DNA from: Niastella koreensis GR20-10
Lineage (GTDB): Bacteria > Bacteroidota > Bacteroidia > Chitinophagales > Chitinophagaceae
Assembly: GCF_000246855.1 (NCBI RefSeq)
Contig: NC_016609.1
Span: forward strand, 744,001 to 808,000
Direction of reading: 5' to 3'
DNA: 64,000 bases
Under the pieces are notes generated by a model, which had not been told where the DNA came from, ran no database searches, and saw only the letters and a program-made list of their open reading frames with translations. The position numbers and the translations under genes were made by a program. Positions 9,157-17,916 of this stretch are shown in pieces. Position 1 is the stretch's first letter; each line of letters opens with the position of its first letter.

Positions 9157-9602
9157 AAAAAGTTTTTGGTGTTCACCTCTTCTTTATAGGTGTTGAGAAT
9201 GATGGTGGTATTGGTGCGGGTAATGGCTTTTATGGATTTTATCTTTTTTACCAGCAACTCTTCCAGGGCCAAGGTATCTTTTACCAGCACTTTCAGCAGC
9301 AGGTCATAATCACCGGCGGTATGGTGGCATTCGAGCACTTCGTTCAATACAATGAGATTCTCTTTTACCGATCCGCTTTTGGTATGATCGATCCATACCT
9401 GGATAAACGCCATCAATTGCAGGTTTACCTGTTGCCGGTTTACTTTTATCGTGTACTTTTCTATATACCCCGATCTGTCGAGTTTGCGTAGGCGTTCTGT
9501 TACCGCAGGCAGTGATAAATTTATTTTGCGGGCTATGTCCGCCCCGGTAATGCGGGCATTTTCAACTAGCAACTGGAGTATTTTGCTGTCGTAGCGGTCC
9601 AT
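9153..9602 (-). CDS. Lrp/AsnC-family transcriptional regulator
   Basis: The 149-residue protein has an N-terminal winged helix-turn-helix (residues ~1-60: ILQLLVENARITGADIARKI, LSLPAVTERLRKLDRSGYIE) and a C-terminal RAM/AsnC ligand domain (residues ~68-140: MAFIQVWIDHT, VLECHHTAGDYDLLLKVLV). Lrp/AsnC proteins bind amino acids and oligomerise on DNA to control amino-acid metabolism or transport genes. It is the first gene of a two-gene unit and likely regulates itself; 231 bp upstream are gene-free. Confidence 0.9.
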   Translation of the reverse strand: MDRYDSKILQLLVENARITGADIARKINLSLPAVTERLRKLDRSGYIEKYTIKVNRQQVNLQLMAFIQVWIDHTKSGSVKENLIVLNEVLECHHTAGDYDLLLKVLVKDTLALEELLVKKIKSIKAITRTNTTIILNTYKEEVNTKNFL

Positions 9603-9734
9603 AATGATGAATTATTTATCCCGAAAATAAACTTTGTCTTTATATTATTTAGCTATACTTACAGAATAACAGCGACTATTAAGAAAAATAAATAAGTTCC
9701 TTAATAATAAATTGAAATAAAAATATTTTGGATA

Positions 9735-9766
9735 CCGTTACACCGGTTTTAGTGGCGCCGTAACGG
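9735..9766 (-). terminator. Possible terminator behind the gene at 9834
   Basis: CCGTTAC (9735-9741) and GTAACGG (9760-9766) form a 7-bp stem. On the minus strand it is followed by an AT-rich stretch with a TTTTT run about 12 nt away. It lies downstream of the minus-strand gene 9834-10232. The spacing of the T run makes this only a weak call. Confidence 0.35.
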
Positions 9767-9833
9767 AGGGAGCATCAGGAGCCGGGTTGTTGGCGGGAAC
9801 GATCGAACTGCAAAGGGTTATGGCAGGGAATGA

Positions 9834-10232
9834 TTAATGCGTACAACATTTGGCAAAATTTAGTTTCAGCTTGTAGCTGGCTACCTTTAGCACATAACAT
9901 CCTTCCTTACTGGAATAAAACAGATCACCTTTGAGGTCAAAATTATAACAGATCGCGCAGGTAACAATTTTCCTGTTAAATTCCTGCTCCTGCCTGGTGC
10001 TTGCAAATTCAATGTCAATATCCTGGTTTAATAATTTTTTTCCAAGCGATGCAGGGGAAACCTTACTTACGTTATATCGGGGATAACAGTCGCCGCAAGC
10101 GTAAGCCAGATAATGGCAATTTACACTTACATTATTTTGAATATGGTATTTGGCAAATTTTAAAAAATAGGTTGCCGTAGCGGCAATGGCTACAAACAAC
10201 AGGATACCGGGTAGTAGAAATTTTCTTTTCAT
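9834..10232 (-). CDS. Small Cys-rich exported or membrane-anchored protein
   Basis: The 132-residue protein has one N-terminal hydrophobic helix (LPGILLFVAIAATATYFL) that acts as a signal or anchor. The remainder carries eight cysteines (NCHYLAYACGDCYPRY, TCAICYNF, EGCYV, and a final KCCTH), suggesting disulfides in the periplasm or a metal site. No family is recognised. It follows the propeller gene at 10256 by 23 bp and is probably in the same operon. Confidence 0.55.
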   Translation of the reverse strand: MKRKFLLPGILLFVAIAATATYFLKFAKYHIQNNVSVNCHYLAYACGDCYPRYNVSKVSPASLGKKLLNQDIDIEFASTRQEQEFNRKIVTCAICYNFDLKGDLFYSSKEGCYVLKVASYKLKLNFAKCCTH

Positions 10233-10255
10233 TGTACCAATATACGCAATCGGGT

Positions 10256-11428
10256 TTATTGTATGTATATTGAATTTGCAATGGCGTTTGAAGTGCTATC
10301 AGTCAATTTAACAACCTCGCCATTTTTCCAGTAGGTTGCAATAAGAGTACCCCCAATTTTCCATTGATAACCTGCCACATACACATCGTTTCCCGCAACA
10401 AAAATGGAATTGGCTACTGACGCGATTGTCCCGGATGTAAGGGTGGTGGGTATGCCGTTTTTCCAGCAAATGGCCCGGGAGTAGTTATTTATATTTTGAT
10501 AGCCTGCAATGTATACATCATTGCCTGAAACAAAGATGGAATTGGCCGACGAACCACTTATAGAATCGGTAGAGAGGTAAAAAGGCGCTCCGTTTTTCCA
10601 ATATATTGCTACAGGCTTGCTGATACTGGTTAACTGGTTACCTGCAATGTACACATCGTTTCCCGAAACAGCAATTGCAGTAGTTGTTGGATAGCACAAG
10701 GTGCCATTGGCGGCCTGATAGGTCAGTTTTTGGGATAGATCTGTAAGTACGCCATTTTTCCAGTACCCTGCATTATTTCCCCAATAGTGGCTGCCTCCGG
10801 CAACATAGACATCATTCCCTGAAATAAACAAAGAGCTTACATAATCTGCATACATGCTAACGCCATACTGACCGCTACCCGACAACCCGGTAGTGTGAAA
10901 GCCGGGCAGCTTTGCTGCAATCCCATTTTTCCAGATGGTTGCCAGATTTCCAATTTTCGGGTACTCAGCAGACGGTGTGGTATAGGGTACATGTACCGTA
11001 TCGGCAAAGTAATTGGCAATACCTGCAACATATACATCATTATTAGCCATAAAAATCGAATTGGTGAAGGCGTCGCCGGATGAATCCGGTAAAAGGGTGG
11101 CAGTTTCATTTTTCCAGTATAATGGAGACGTACTGTACCTCGTAATATTATTAAAGCCAAATCCGGCTATGTATGCATCGTTGCCGGAAACAACCAGGGA
11201 AGAGCTGCCAAATTTATAAAATACTTTCGACTGAACAAGCAGGCTGCGGGCTACACCATTTTTCCAACATACGGCCGAATCACCACTGGTGCCAAGCACA
11301 TATATATTTACAGGGTGAGATTGATTGCCATCTCCACTTCCGCCTGTGTTTTTCCTGCAGGCAGTGCTCAGTATCAACAGGCCCGATACCAGAAACAGGT
11401 AGTGAGCAGTTTTTGTTCCCTTTGGCAT
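10256..11428 (-). CDS. Lipoprotein beta-propeller with GNDVYVAG repeats
   Basis: The 390-residue protein starts with a lipoprotein signal (LLILSTAC). The mature part contains six imperfect repeats of 40-65 residues, each with the signature SGNDVYVAG or a variant and YWKNG a little later. The chain begins with a lone strand NIYVLGTSGD and ends with ANSIYIQ, the first half of another repeat. This is what a velcro-closed seven-bladed propeller looks like: the last blade is built from both chain ends. Function is unknown; it may be a binding protein on the outer membrane. Confidence 0.65.
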   Translation of the reverse strand: MPKGTKTAHYLFLVSGLLILSTACRKNTGGSGDGNQSHPVNIYVLGTSGDSAVCWKNGVARSLLVQSKVFYKFGSSSLVVSGNDAYIAGFGFNNITRYSTSPLYWKNETATLLPDSSGDAFTNSIFMANNDVYVAGIANYFADTVHVPYTTPSAEYPKIGNLATIWKNGIAAKLPGFHTTGLSGSGQYGVSMYADYVSSLFISGNDVYVAGGSHYWGNNAGYWKNGVLTDLSQKLTYQAANGTLCYPTTTAIAVSGNDVYIAGNQLTSISKPVAIYWKNGAPFYLSTDSISGSSANSIFVSGNDVYIAGYQNINNYSRAICWKNGIPTTLTSGTIASVANSIFVAGNDVYVAGYQWKIGGTLIATYWKNGEVVKLTDSTSNAIANSIYIQ

Positions 11429-11598
11429 GGAATTATACGCGGTTTAGTTAACTTAAAGTTATCGCCAATTATTATAAATGCGTATCGTTATCAGGAATGT
11501 AACAAGTTTGTAACTTATAGCATAAACGGATTATGCGTAGCCAGAGTGAATCAGAGCAGGTTTTATATAATGATCTTTCGGACCTTTGATTGTTAACC

Positions 11599-11606
11599 TA
11601 TATTTG
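11599..11606 (+). promoter_or_regulatory. -7 promoter box (TATATTTG)
   Basis: A perfect match to the Bacteroidota -7 element TAnnTTTG lies 54 bp upstream of the CWC-domain gene start at 11660. A clear -33 element is not seen. Confidence 0.45.
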
Positions 11607-11659
11607 CTTATGAGCCCGGCTAGCAACAATTTAATCACCCCAACTAACTTATATCATCC

Positions 11660-12154
11660 ATGATAAAACAATGCTCAAAATGTGGAACACCGTTTAACTG
11701 TCAGAACGAGTCAAGAGGATGTTGGTGTGAGAACCTTCATTTGTCAAGCCAGCAGTTGACCCATTTAAAAGAAAACTATGACAATTGTCTTTGTTCAGAA
11801 TGCTTAAAGGAGTTTGAAATGGTAAAGAAAACACCGGAACAACTTTGCCAGGAGTATTCAGATATTTTCAATGATGTTGCTGACTATGCTATAGTGGAGA
11901 CAGCTGATTACCAATTTATACTTCAGATATCAGTAATGAATTATGTAATAATCGAGGAAGATTATAAAGCGGTCATTCATTTAATGAAAGAGAAGGGGGT
12001 TAGAGTTGTAAGCGATGCCGTAGCAGTAAAGCCAAAGGATTTTGTCAGATATCACAATATGTGGGATGAGGGACAAAAGACATTTCGATTGATTTCTCAA
12101 AGTGAGCTGGATCAAATATTGGAAGAAAGAGCAAAGAATAAAGGAAAAAAGTAA
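11660..12154 (+). CDS. Cysteine-rich CWC-domain protein with C-terminal extension
   Basis: Residues 1-50 of this 164-residue protein carry the Cys pattern of the cysteine-rich CWC family: CSKCGTPFNC, GCWCENL, LCSECLKEF, presumably holding a zinc ion. Proteins of that family are usually only ~70 residues. Here an extra ~110-residue acidic domain (QILQISVMN..., MKEKGVRVVSDAVAVKPKDF) follows, so this is a fusion or a longer variant. Cytosolic, function unknown. Confidence 0.65.
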   Translation: MIKQCSKCGTPFNCQNESRGCWCENLHLSSQQLTHLKENYDNCLCSECLKEFEMVKKTPEQLCQEYSDIFNDVADYAIVETADYQFILQISVMNYVIIEEDYKAVIHLMKEKGVRVVSDAVAVKPKDFVRYHNMWDEGQKTFRLISQSELDQILEERAKNKGKK

Positions 12155-12262
12155 CGAGCAGGAATGTACGTTATAACACTGGTTTCATATTGCTGTTAAT
12201 TGATATGAATTAAAAGCAAAAGCGGCACTATTTTTTCTTGTTGTTGCCTTTAATCAAACCTT

Positions 12263-13813
12263 ATGTTAATGCGTAACATTTTAATCTTATCTATCCTGGT
12301 TTTGTGTTTTTCCTGTAAAAAAGAGAGTACTGTAAATTCAACGGACTCTAACGATCCTAAAGGAGGCTCTGCCAATGCAGCACTGGGGACCGTTTATTAT
12401 GTTGATGGCGCAGCGGGCAACGACGCTAATAATGGTCTTAGCCTCACCACCGCCTGGAAAACGATTCAGAAGTCCTTTAATACTGCCGGGGCGGGGAGCA
12501 CGGTAATGATCAAAGGTGGAACTTACTACGAACAACTGACTGTAAAAGTTAGTGGCACTGCGGGAAGCCCTGTTACATTTACGAATTACAATGGTGAGCA
12601 GGTGATCATAGACGGGTCAAAGAATTCAGGCACTACCATTGTTACCATTACCGACAAAAGCAATCTCGTTTTCAGCAATCTTACGGTTCAGAATATTACA
12701 AAGAACAATGCCATAGGGGTGCTGGTTTCGGCAAATAAAACCGGTGGGGTAAGCAACCTGACTTTCCACAATGTGGCGTTCAAAAATATCAAATGGACCA
12801 GCAACGCGTCTACAACCCCCAATAGCAATCAAAATGCACAACCATTTATTGCATTCGGTTATGGCACAGCTCAGGCAAATGCCATTACGAACCTGGTGGT
12901 TGACAGTTGTGAATTCACCGGTAATGTTACCGGCTACAGCGAATCGTTGTCATTAGATGGCAATATCGACGGGTTCACTATTACCAACAACAAAGTACAC
13001 GACAATTCGAACATTGGCATTGCAGCAATAGGACATTATGGAACAAGCTCCAATTCCGCCCTGGACCAGTCGCGTAATGGTTTGATCAGCGGAAATACCT
13101 GCTACAATAACAAGGCTGGTTATGCTACAAGCGGCGGTATTTATGTTGATGGCGGAGCAAATATTAAAATTGACCGGAATATAACCTATCAGAATGGTTA
13201 TGGAATTGAAATAGGCAATGAAGAAAACGGCACGGCCAGTAACATCACGGTTACCAATAATTTAATTTACCTGAACGAGGTTTCAGGAGTAGCCATTGGC
13301 GGATATGACTCGGGTAATTCAGGGCAGGTGACGAATTGTACCATCAGGAATAACAGCTTTTTAAAAAACAATACCAACAATGATGGTTCCGGCGAATTTT
13401 ATGTGACAAAGGCTTCCAACTGTACCATCGGGAATAATGTTTTTTATACTAATAGCCAGAATACCCTGTTCTCATTGGAGAATATCAGTCCGCAAACAGG
13501 AAATGTGATCGACTACAACGACTGGTATACACAATCGGGAAATGCTTCCGACATCACGGTCAACTGGCGCACTACCAGTTATGGATCATTTACTGATTAT
13601 AAAACCAAATCATCGCAGGACGCACATTCTACTTTCAAGGATCCGCTTTTCAATGGGATTGGAACCATCCCCGACCTGCATGTGAAAACAGGAAGCCCCT
13701 GTTTACGTACCGGCAATGCTGCCTGGATCACAGATGCGGCAGAAAAGGACCTCGATGGCAAACCCAGGGTTGTTAATGGAACAGTTGACATGGGCGCTTA
13801 TCAGCAGCAATAA
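12263..13813 (+). CDS. Right-handed parallel beta-helix lipoprotein (polysaccharide-lyase-like)
   Basis: The 516-residue protein starts with a lipoprotein signal (LVLCFSC). The mature part begins YYVDGAAGNDANNG and WKTIQKS, the usual entry of DUF1565/choice-of-anchor-Q beta-helix proteins, followed by rungs rich in Asn and Gly (NLTVQNITKNNAIGVLVSAN, NNKVHDNSNIGIAAIG). It ends in GTVDMGAYQQQ, a typical last strand. The fold is that of pectate lyases and other carbohydrate-active enzymes or of carbohydrate-binding adhesins; active-site residues cannot be assigned by eye. An ATG at 12269 is an equally possible start. Confidence 0.75.
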   Translation: MLMRNILILSILVLCFSCKKESTVNSTDSNDPKGGSANAALGTVYYVDGAAGNDANNGLSLTTAWKTIQKSFNTAGAGSTVMIKGGTYYEQLTVKVSGTAGSPVTFTNYNGEQVIIDGSKNSGTTIVTITDKSNLVFSNLTVQNITKNNAIGVLVSANKTGGVSNLTFHNVAFKNIKWTSNASTTPNSNQNAQPFIAFGYGTAQANAITNLVVDSCEFTGNVTGYSESLSLDGNIDGFTITNNKVHDNSNIGIAAIGHYGTSSNSALDQSRNGLISGNTCYNNKAGYATSGGIYVDGGANIKIDRNITYQNGYGIEIGNEENGTASNITVTNNLIYLNEVSGVAIGGYDSGNSGQVTNCTIRNNSFLKNNTNNDGSGEFYVTKASNCTIGNNVFYTNSQNTLFSLENISPQTGNVIDYNDWYTQSGNASDITVNWRTTSYGSFTDYKTKSSQDAHSTFKDPLFNGIGTIPDLHVKTGSPCLRTGNAAWITDAAEKDLDGKPRVVNGTVDMGAYQQQ

Positions 13814-13841
13814 TCAAAACAAGCATATTTTCACCTTCAAG

Positions 13842-13876
13842 ATTGCACCATCCGCCAGCTGGTGCAATTCTTTTTT
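13842..13876 (+). terminator. Rho-independent terminator of the beta-helix gene
   Basis: ATTGCACCA (13842-13850) pairs with TGGTGCAAT (13860-13868), and TTCTTTTTT follows directly. It lies 29 bp behind the stop of the beta-helix gene. Confidence 0.85.
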
Positions 13877-13915
13877 AGGCTCTATATAATTGTATTTTGC
13901 AGCTAAAATTTGTCT

Positions 13916-14092
13916 ATGACCAGGGATGAATTGATTGAATTAGGGAAAAAAATTATCGCACCTGATGTCAGTGAAGAGGAAGGGTCCGGGCTAATGGAAT
14001 TGTTTGACGCACATGTGCCGCATCCGGTTTTTAAGGCCCGGGAGGTTAATAGTAAAGAAAAGCTGCTCTTAAACGCTCTAAAAGCGCAATAA
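13916..14092 (+). CDS. Short hypothetical protein
   Basis: Starting at ATG 13916 gives 58 residues; a TTG six bases upstream is less likely. The sequence begins TRDELIELGKKIIAPD and ends KEKLLLNALKAQ, a soluble, mostly helical small protein without transmembrane segment or Cys motif. It lies 45 bp before the SRPBCC gene and is probably co-transcribed. Related short proteins are common in Bacteroidota but have no function that I know. Confidence 0.5.
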   Translation: MTRDELIELGKKIIAPDVSEEEGSGLMELFDAHVPHPVFKAREVNSKEKLLLNALKAQ

Positions 14093-14137
14093 TGGCCGGG
14101 GGGCACAAATTTTGATGTTTCCCTAATAAATTAAATT

Positions 14138-14578
14138 ATGAAACTGCCAGTTATTGCTACGGTTGCCGGATTATTTTCCGTACCGCCTGAAAAGGTTTTT
14201 GAAGCGTTCCTGGATACAAAAATGATTGGGCGTTTTATGTTTGGCCCGGAGGTGAGGGAAGAAGAGATTATAAGTCTTGACAACGAACCCCGGGTGGGAG
14301 GCAAATTTAGTTATGTCGTTCGCAGACAGGGAAAAACATTCAGTCATATTGGGGAATATCTCGAAATTGAACGTCCCCACCGCCTGGTATTCAGCTGGGC
14401 TGTAAAAGAAGATCCTTCAAATATTCAATCGCGCATCGATATCGAGGTCCTGCCCGTTATTGATGGCTGCGAACTTACCCTGAAGCATGAAATGCCGCAT
14501 GGGCAGGAAGATTTTGTGGAAAAAAGCAAAATAGCCTGGGGCAAAATGATCGACAAGCTTACCGAAATATTGGGTTAG
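14138..14578 (+). CDS. SRPBCC (AHSA1-type) domain protein
   Basis: The 146-residue protein spans a single START/Bet v1-like domain: PPEKVFEAFLDTKMIGRFM at the start, GEYLEIERPHRLVFSWAV in the middle, ELTLKHEMPHGQEDFVE and a final long helix GWGKMIDKLTEIL-like (IAWGKMIDKLTEI). These match the Activator-of-Hsp90-ATPase homologue 1-like family, small hydrophobic-ligand binding proteins often linked to stress or antibiotic responses. Cytosolic; ligand unknown. Confidence 0.85.
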   Translation: MKLPVIATVAGLFSVPPEKVFEAFLDTKMIGRFMFGPEVREEEIISLDNEPRVGGKFSYVVRRQGKTFSHIGEYLEIERPHRLVFSWAVKEDPSNIQSRIDIEVLPVIDGCELTLKHEMPHGQEDFVEKSKIAWGKMIDKLTEILG

Positions 14579-14656
14579 TGGACTGGTTCCTCAAGAATTT
14601 ACCCCGTTTCATGTAAAAATATTTACCAGCCCCCATCCTTTCTTTTTTTTCGTGGT

Positions 14657-15658
14657 ATGAAAAAACAATTTCACCACGAACACGAATATATACCCGATGC
14701 TGATAGCGACGGCGTTGACAGAAGAGGTTTTTTAAAATGTATGGCCTGGGCAGGTACCGGCGTATTCTGGATGATGACCGGCGGCGTTCTGAAATCATAT
14801 GGCATGAGCCAGATGATTGATAAAAGCACCGGCCGGCTCAAAAATGGACTCGTTTTGCCAGCATCTGATTTTAGCTTTGTGCAGATCAGTGACAGCCACA
14901 TTGGGTTTAATAAAGCCGCTAACCCCGATGTTTTAGGAACGCTGCAAAGTACCATTGATAAGATCAATAATCTGCCATCAGCTCCCTCATTTGTACTCCA
15001 CACAGGCGATCTGTCGCACCTGGCCCAGGCCGAGGAATTCGATGTACTGGAGCAATCTTTAAAAAGCGTAAAGACCGGGAAAATATTTTATGTGCCCGGC
15101 GAACATGATGTCACAGATAATGGGAAACTTTACCTGGAACGCTTCGGCAAAGAGACCAAAGGCGATGGCTGGTACAGCTTCGACTCCAACGGCGTACATT
15201 TTATTGGGTTGGTAAACGTTACCAATCATGTTGACGGGGGACTCGGCTATTTAGGCCCTGAGCAGATCAAATGGCTGGAGAAAGATCTAAAACCACTGTC
15301 GTCCAGTACACCTATTGTTGTATTTGCGCATATCCCCATGTGGGCTATTTACCCGCAATGGGGGTGGGGTACTGAAGATAGCGCCCAGGCATTACTATTG
15401 CTGAAACGTTTTGGATCAGTATCAGTACTCAACGGGCATATTCATCAAACCATTCAAAAGGTAGAAGGGAACATCACCTTCCATACCGCCACTTCAACTG
15501 CGTTTCCGCAACCGGCCCCGGGTGGCGCTCCATTTCCCGGGCCCATGAAAGTTCCTGAAGAAAAGCTTCGCTCGTTGCTTGGCCTCACCAGTATAAATTA
15601 TCAGGAGCATAACCATTCGCTGGCCATTACCGATATGCCATTAATAAAATCTGAATAA
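14657..15658 (+). CDS. Tat-exported calcineurin-like metallophosphoesterase
   Basis: The 333-residue protein carries a twin-arginine signal (DRRGFLKCMAWAGTG, residues ~22-36) and then a complete metallophosphoesterase core: QISDSHIGF (motif I), HTGDLSH (motif II), PGEHD (motif III, with Glu where Asn is usual), FAHIPMW and NGHIHQ (metal-binding His motifs). It therefore folds with its two metals in the cytoplasm and is exported to the periplasm. The substrate could be a phosphodiester or nucleotide. Its stop overlaps the ATG of the next gene by one base (TAATG), so it is tightly linked to the cytochrome. Confidence 0.85.
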   Translation: MKKQFHHEHEYIPDADSDGVDRRGFLKCMAWAGTGVFWMMTGGVLKSYGMSQMIDKSTGRLKNGLVLPASDFSFVQISDSHIGFNKAANPDVLGTLQSTIDKINNLPSAPSFVLHTGDLSHLAQAEEFDVLEQSLKSVKTGKIFYVPGEHDVTDNGKLYLERFGKETKGDGWYSFDSNGVHFIGLVNVTNHVDGGLGYLGPEQIKWLEKDLKPLSSSTPIVVFAHIPMWAIYPQWGWGTEDSAQALLLLKRFGSVSVLNGHIHQTIQKVEGNITFHTATSTAFPQPAPGGAPFPGPMKVPEEKLRSLLGLTSINYQEHNHSLAITDMPLIKSE

Positions 15659-16065
15659 TGGTGATAATCAATAAAAAATCAGGGGTGATTGTATGTATTG
15701 CAATTACCGTGATCGCGGGTGTTGCAGCCACGGCTCCCAGACCTCCTGTTATGAAGTATACGAATTTAAAAGTATTACCGAAGAGTATTTCCTCTAAAGA
15801 GCTGATGGGAATTATGGTGGATGATTTTCAGGACGGGTTGGGCGTTACCTGTAATTTTTGCCATGCCAATGCAAAAGATGGCCACGGTCTTGATTTTGCC
15901 AGCGATGCCAAACCCGAGAAGGAAGTGGCAAGAAACATGATGCGCATGACCCTTGGACTCAATAAAAAATATTTTAAGATAAAACACCCTGTAATAGGGA
16001 GCGGGTCCCTCGATGTAACATGCATCACCTGCCATAAGGGGCATGCTTTTCCGGGTGGCGACTGA
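15658..16065 (+). CDS. Exported c-type cytochrome (photosynthetic-reaction-centre cytochrome-like)
   Basis: The 135-residue protein has an N-terminal export helix (GVIVCIAITVIAGVAATA). It contains two haem c motifs, CNFCH (about residue 65) and CITCH (about residue 123), and the KSISSKELMGIMVDDFQDGLGVTC stretch typical of the c-type cytochrome family related to reaction-centre cytochrome subunits. It would be a periplasmic electron carrier. Its coupling with the Tat-exported phosphoesterase suggests that both act in the same periplasmic process. Confidence 0.82.
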   Translation: MVIINKKSGVIVCIAITVIAGVAATAPRPPVMKYTNLKVLPKSISSKELMGIMVDDFQDGLGVTCNFCHANAKDGHGLDFASDAKPEKEVARNMMRMTLGLNKKYFKIKHPVIGSGSLDVTCITCHKGHAFPGGD

Positions 16066-16093
16066 GGACAGAAATAATTGTATTTTTATATAA

Positions 16094-17128
16094 ATGAAAC
16101 CCGGGATCAGTTTGAAAAAAGGTTCAATCATATATCATTTGCTGTTCTGGCTATTTGCCTATGTATGCTGGATCTTTGTTTTCAGGAACAGCACGCTGGT
16201 GCTTACCCATGCCATTACTATTCAGTTTTGTTATTTACTATTCATCGCTGCCAATTACTACTTTAATACCTTATATAACATTCCTCAGCTGCTCAATAAA
16301 AAGAAGTACCTGGAGTTTGGAGGATTGTTTATACTGGCAATAGTAATATCAGCAGTAGTAAGAGTTCCTGTTTCAATGCTGGTTACCATTTATGTTTTTA
16401 AAGTGTCAGGGGCGCCATTCAATTATCTTGCTATTTTTTATAATTCATTCGTCAACATTCTTTTTTGGGTGGTCTTAATTCTGGCCGGTAAAATGATTGC
16501 CGAAAAGATCCGGTCTGAGATTTACATTGAGAAAATTGAAAAAGAAAAGGCAGCCAATGAACTTAATTATTTGCGGGCGCAGTTTAATCCACATTTCCTG
16601 TTTAATTCTATTAATTCCATTTACGGCCATATCGATAAGTCGAATAAACTGGCCAGGGAAATGCTGCTGAGTTTTTCTGAAATGCTTCGCTACCAGTTAT
16701 ACGAGTGCAATGTTGAACAAATTGAACTAACGAGGGAACTTAATTATATAAAGAACTATATCGAGCTTCAGAAAAGCCGGATCGACGAACGTATAAAGGT
16801 GTTGTTTTGTGATGGTCAAATTGGTGGTAATTTAAAAATTGCGCCCCTGCTCCTGATTACGTTTATTGAAAATGCCTTTAAATACGTAGGTTTTAATGAG
16901 GGCAGGGATAATTATATCAACATAAGTTTAACCCATAACAACGGGATGCTCATTTTTAAAGCTTCAAACTCAAAAGATGGCTGTATTAACCGGGTTGAAA
17001 ATTCTTCGGGATTGGGAGTGGCAAACGCCAAAAGATTACTGGAGCTGATATATCCCGATAAACATCTCCTGCAGATCGATGAGCAGGAGGATAGCTATGA
17101 AGTCACTTTAACCCTGATTGATGTATGA
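16094..17128 (+). CDS. LytS-like membrane sensor histidine kinase
   Basis: The 344-residue protein has four hydrophobic segments in its first ~135 residues (including LFWLFAYVCWIFVF, TIQFCYLLFIAANYYF, LFILAIVISAVV and FVNILFWVVLILAG). The His_kinase domain then starts with LRAQFNPHFLFNSINSIYG, where the His after the Pro is the phosphorylation site, and the ATP-binding region has ITFIENAFKYV and SGLGVANAKRLLEL. It has no periplasmic domain. It overlaps the next gene by 4 bp and so forms a kinase-regulator pair. Confidence 0.9.
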   Translation: MKPGISLKKGSIIYHLLFWLFAYVCWIFVFRNSTLVLTHAITIQFCYLLFIAANYYFNTLYNIPQLLNKKKYLEFGGLFILAIVISAVVRVPVSMLVTIYVFKVSGAPFNYLAIFYNSFVNILFWVVLILAGKMIAEKIRSEIYIEKIEKEKAANELNYLRAQFNPHFLFNSINSIYGHIDKSNKLAREMLLSFSEMLRYQLYECNVEQIELTRELNYIKNYIELQKSRIDERIKVLFCDGQIGGNLKIAPLLLITFIENAFKYVGFNEGRDNYINISLTHNNGMLIFKASNSKDGCINRVENSSGLGVANAKRLLELIYPDKHLLQIDEQEDSYEVTLTLIDV

Positions 17129-17844
17129 AATTAAAATGCCTGATCATTGATGATGAACCAATAGCCCGCAAATTATTGCAGGAATATATAGAAGAAACTG
17201 ACTTTTTGGAGTTGGTTGGCGTAGCGGAACATCCGTTAAAAGCTGCCGGACTAATCAACAGCACCGAAGTTGATCTGATCTTCCTGGATATTAATATGCC
17301 CAAAATGAGCGGGCTTGATTTCTTACGATCGGCGCCTAATTTACCTATGGTAATTCTTACTACGGCATATGGCCAGTACGCGCTGGATGGTTTTGAGCTG
17401 GCGGTAGTTGATTACCTGGTAAAACCTTTTTCTTTGGAACGCTTTTTAAAAGCAGGCATGAAGGCCTTTGAATTGAAACAATTGAAGGAAGGTAAATCAA
17501 CCAACCCAAAGCCGGAGGCCGACCATTTCTTTGTTAAATGCGAAGGGAAAATTGAAAAGGTAATGTATGATGAACTGATCTATTTAGAGGCCCTGGTAAA
17601 TTATGTGGTCCTTCATACCGTTACCAATAAAATGGTCGTATACCTCACCATTAAAGGTGTACTGGAAAAGCTTCCGGCCGATCAGTTTGTGCAGGTACAT
17701 AAAAGCTATATTGTAAATATGGGAAAGATAAATACCATTGAAGGAAATATGCTGCATCTGGGGAATACCAAAATCACGATGGGCCTGAATTATACAGAGC
17801 GGGTAATGGAGCGGGTCTTAAAAAACAAGTTTATCAAAAGATAA
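17125..17844 (+). CDS. LytTR-family response regulator
   Basis: The 239-residue protein has a receiver domain (LIIDDEPIARKLL, phosphoacceptor Asp in LIFLDINMPKMSG about residue 55, and DYLVKPF with the conserved Lys) and a C-terminal LytTR DNA-binding domain (residues ~130-235: FFVKCEGKIEKVMYDELIYLEAL, VQVHKSYIVNMGKI). Its ATG overlaps the kinase stop (ATGA). It is the output partner of the kinase at 16094-17128 and is followed by a strong bidirectional terminator. Confidence 0.93.
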   Translation: MKLKCLIIDDEPIARKLLQEYIEETDFLELVGVAEHPLKAAGLINSTEVDLIFLDINMPKMSGLDFLRSAPNLPMVILTTAYGQYALDGFELAVVDYLVKPFSLERFLKAGMKAFELKQLKEGKSTNPKPEADHFFVKCEGKIEKVMYDELIYLEALVNYVVLHTVTNKMVVYLTIKGVLEKLPADQFVQVHKSYIVNMGKINTIEGNMLHLGNTKITMGLNYTERVMERVLKNKFIKR

Positions 17845-17881
17845 ATAGTTCGGTTTGCAGAAAGTTAGAATTTTTACTAAA

Positions 17882-17916
17882 AGGGGCCGGATGTCTATCC
17901 GGCCCCTCATTTTTTT
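17882..17916. terminator. Strong bidirectional Rho-independent terminator
   Basis: AGGGGCCGGAT (17882-17892) pairs perfectly with ATCCGGCCCCT (17897-17907). A T run follows on the plus strand (17910-17916) and A residues precede the stem. It separates the convergent response-regulator and serine-hydrolase genes. Confidence 0.9.
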
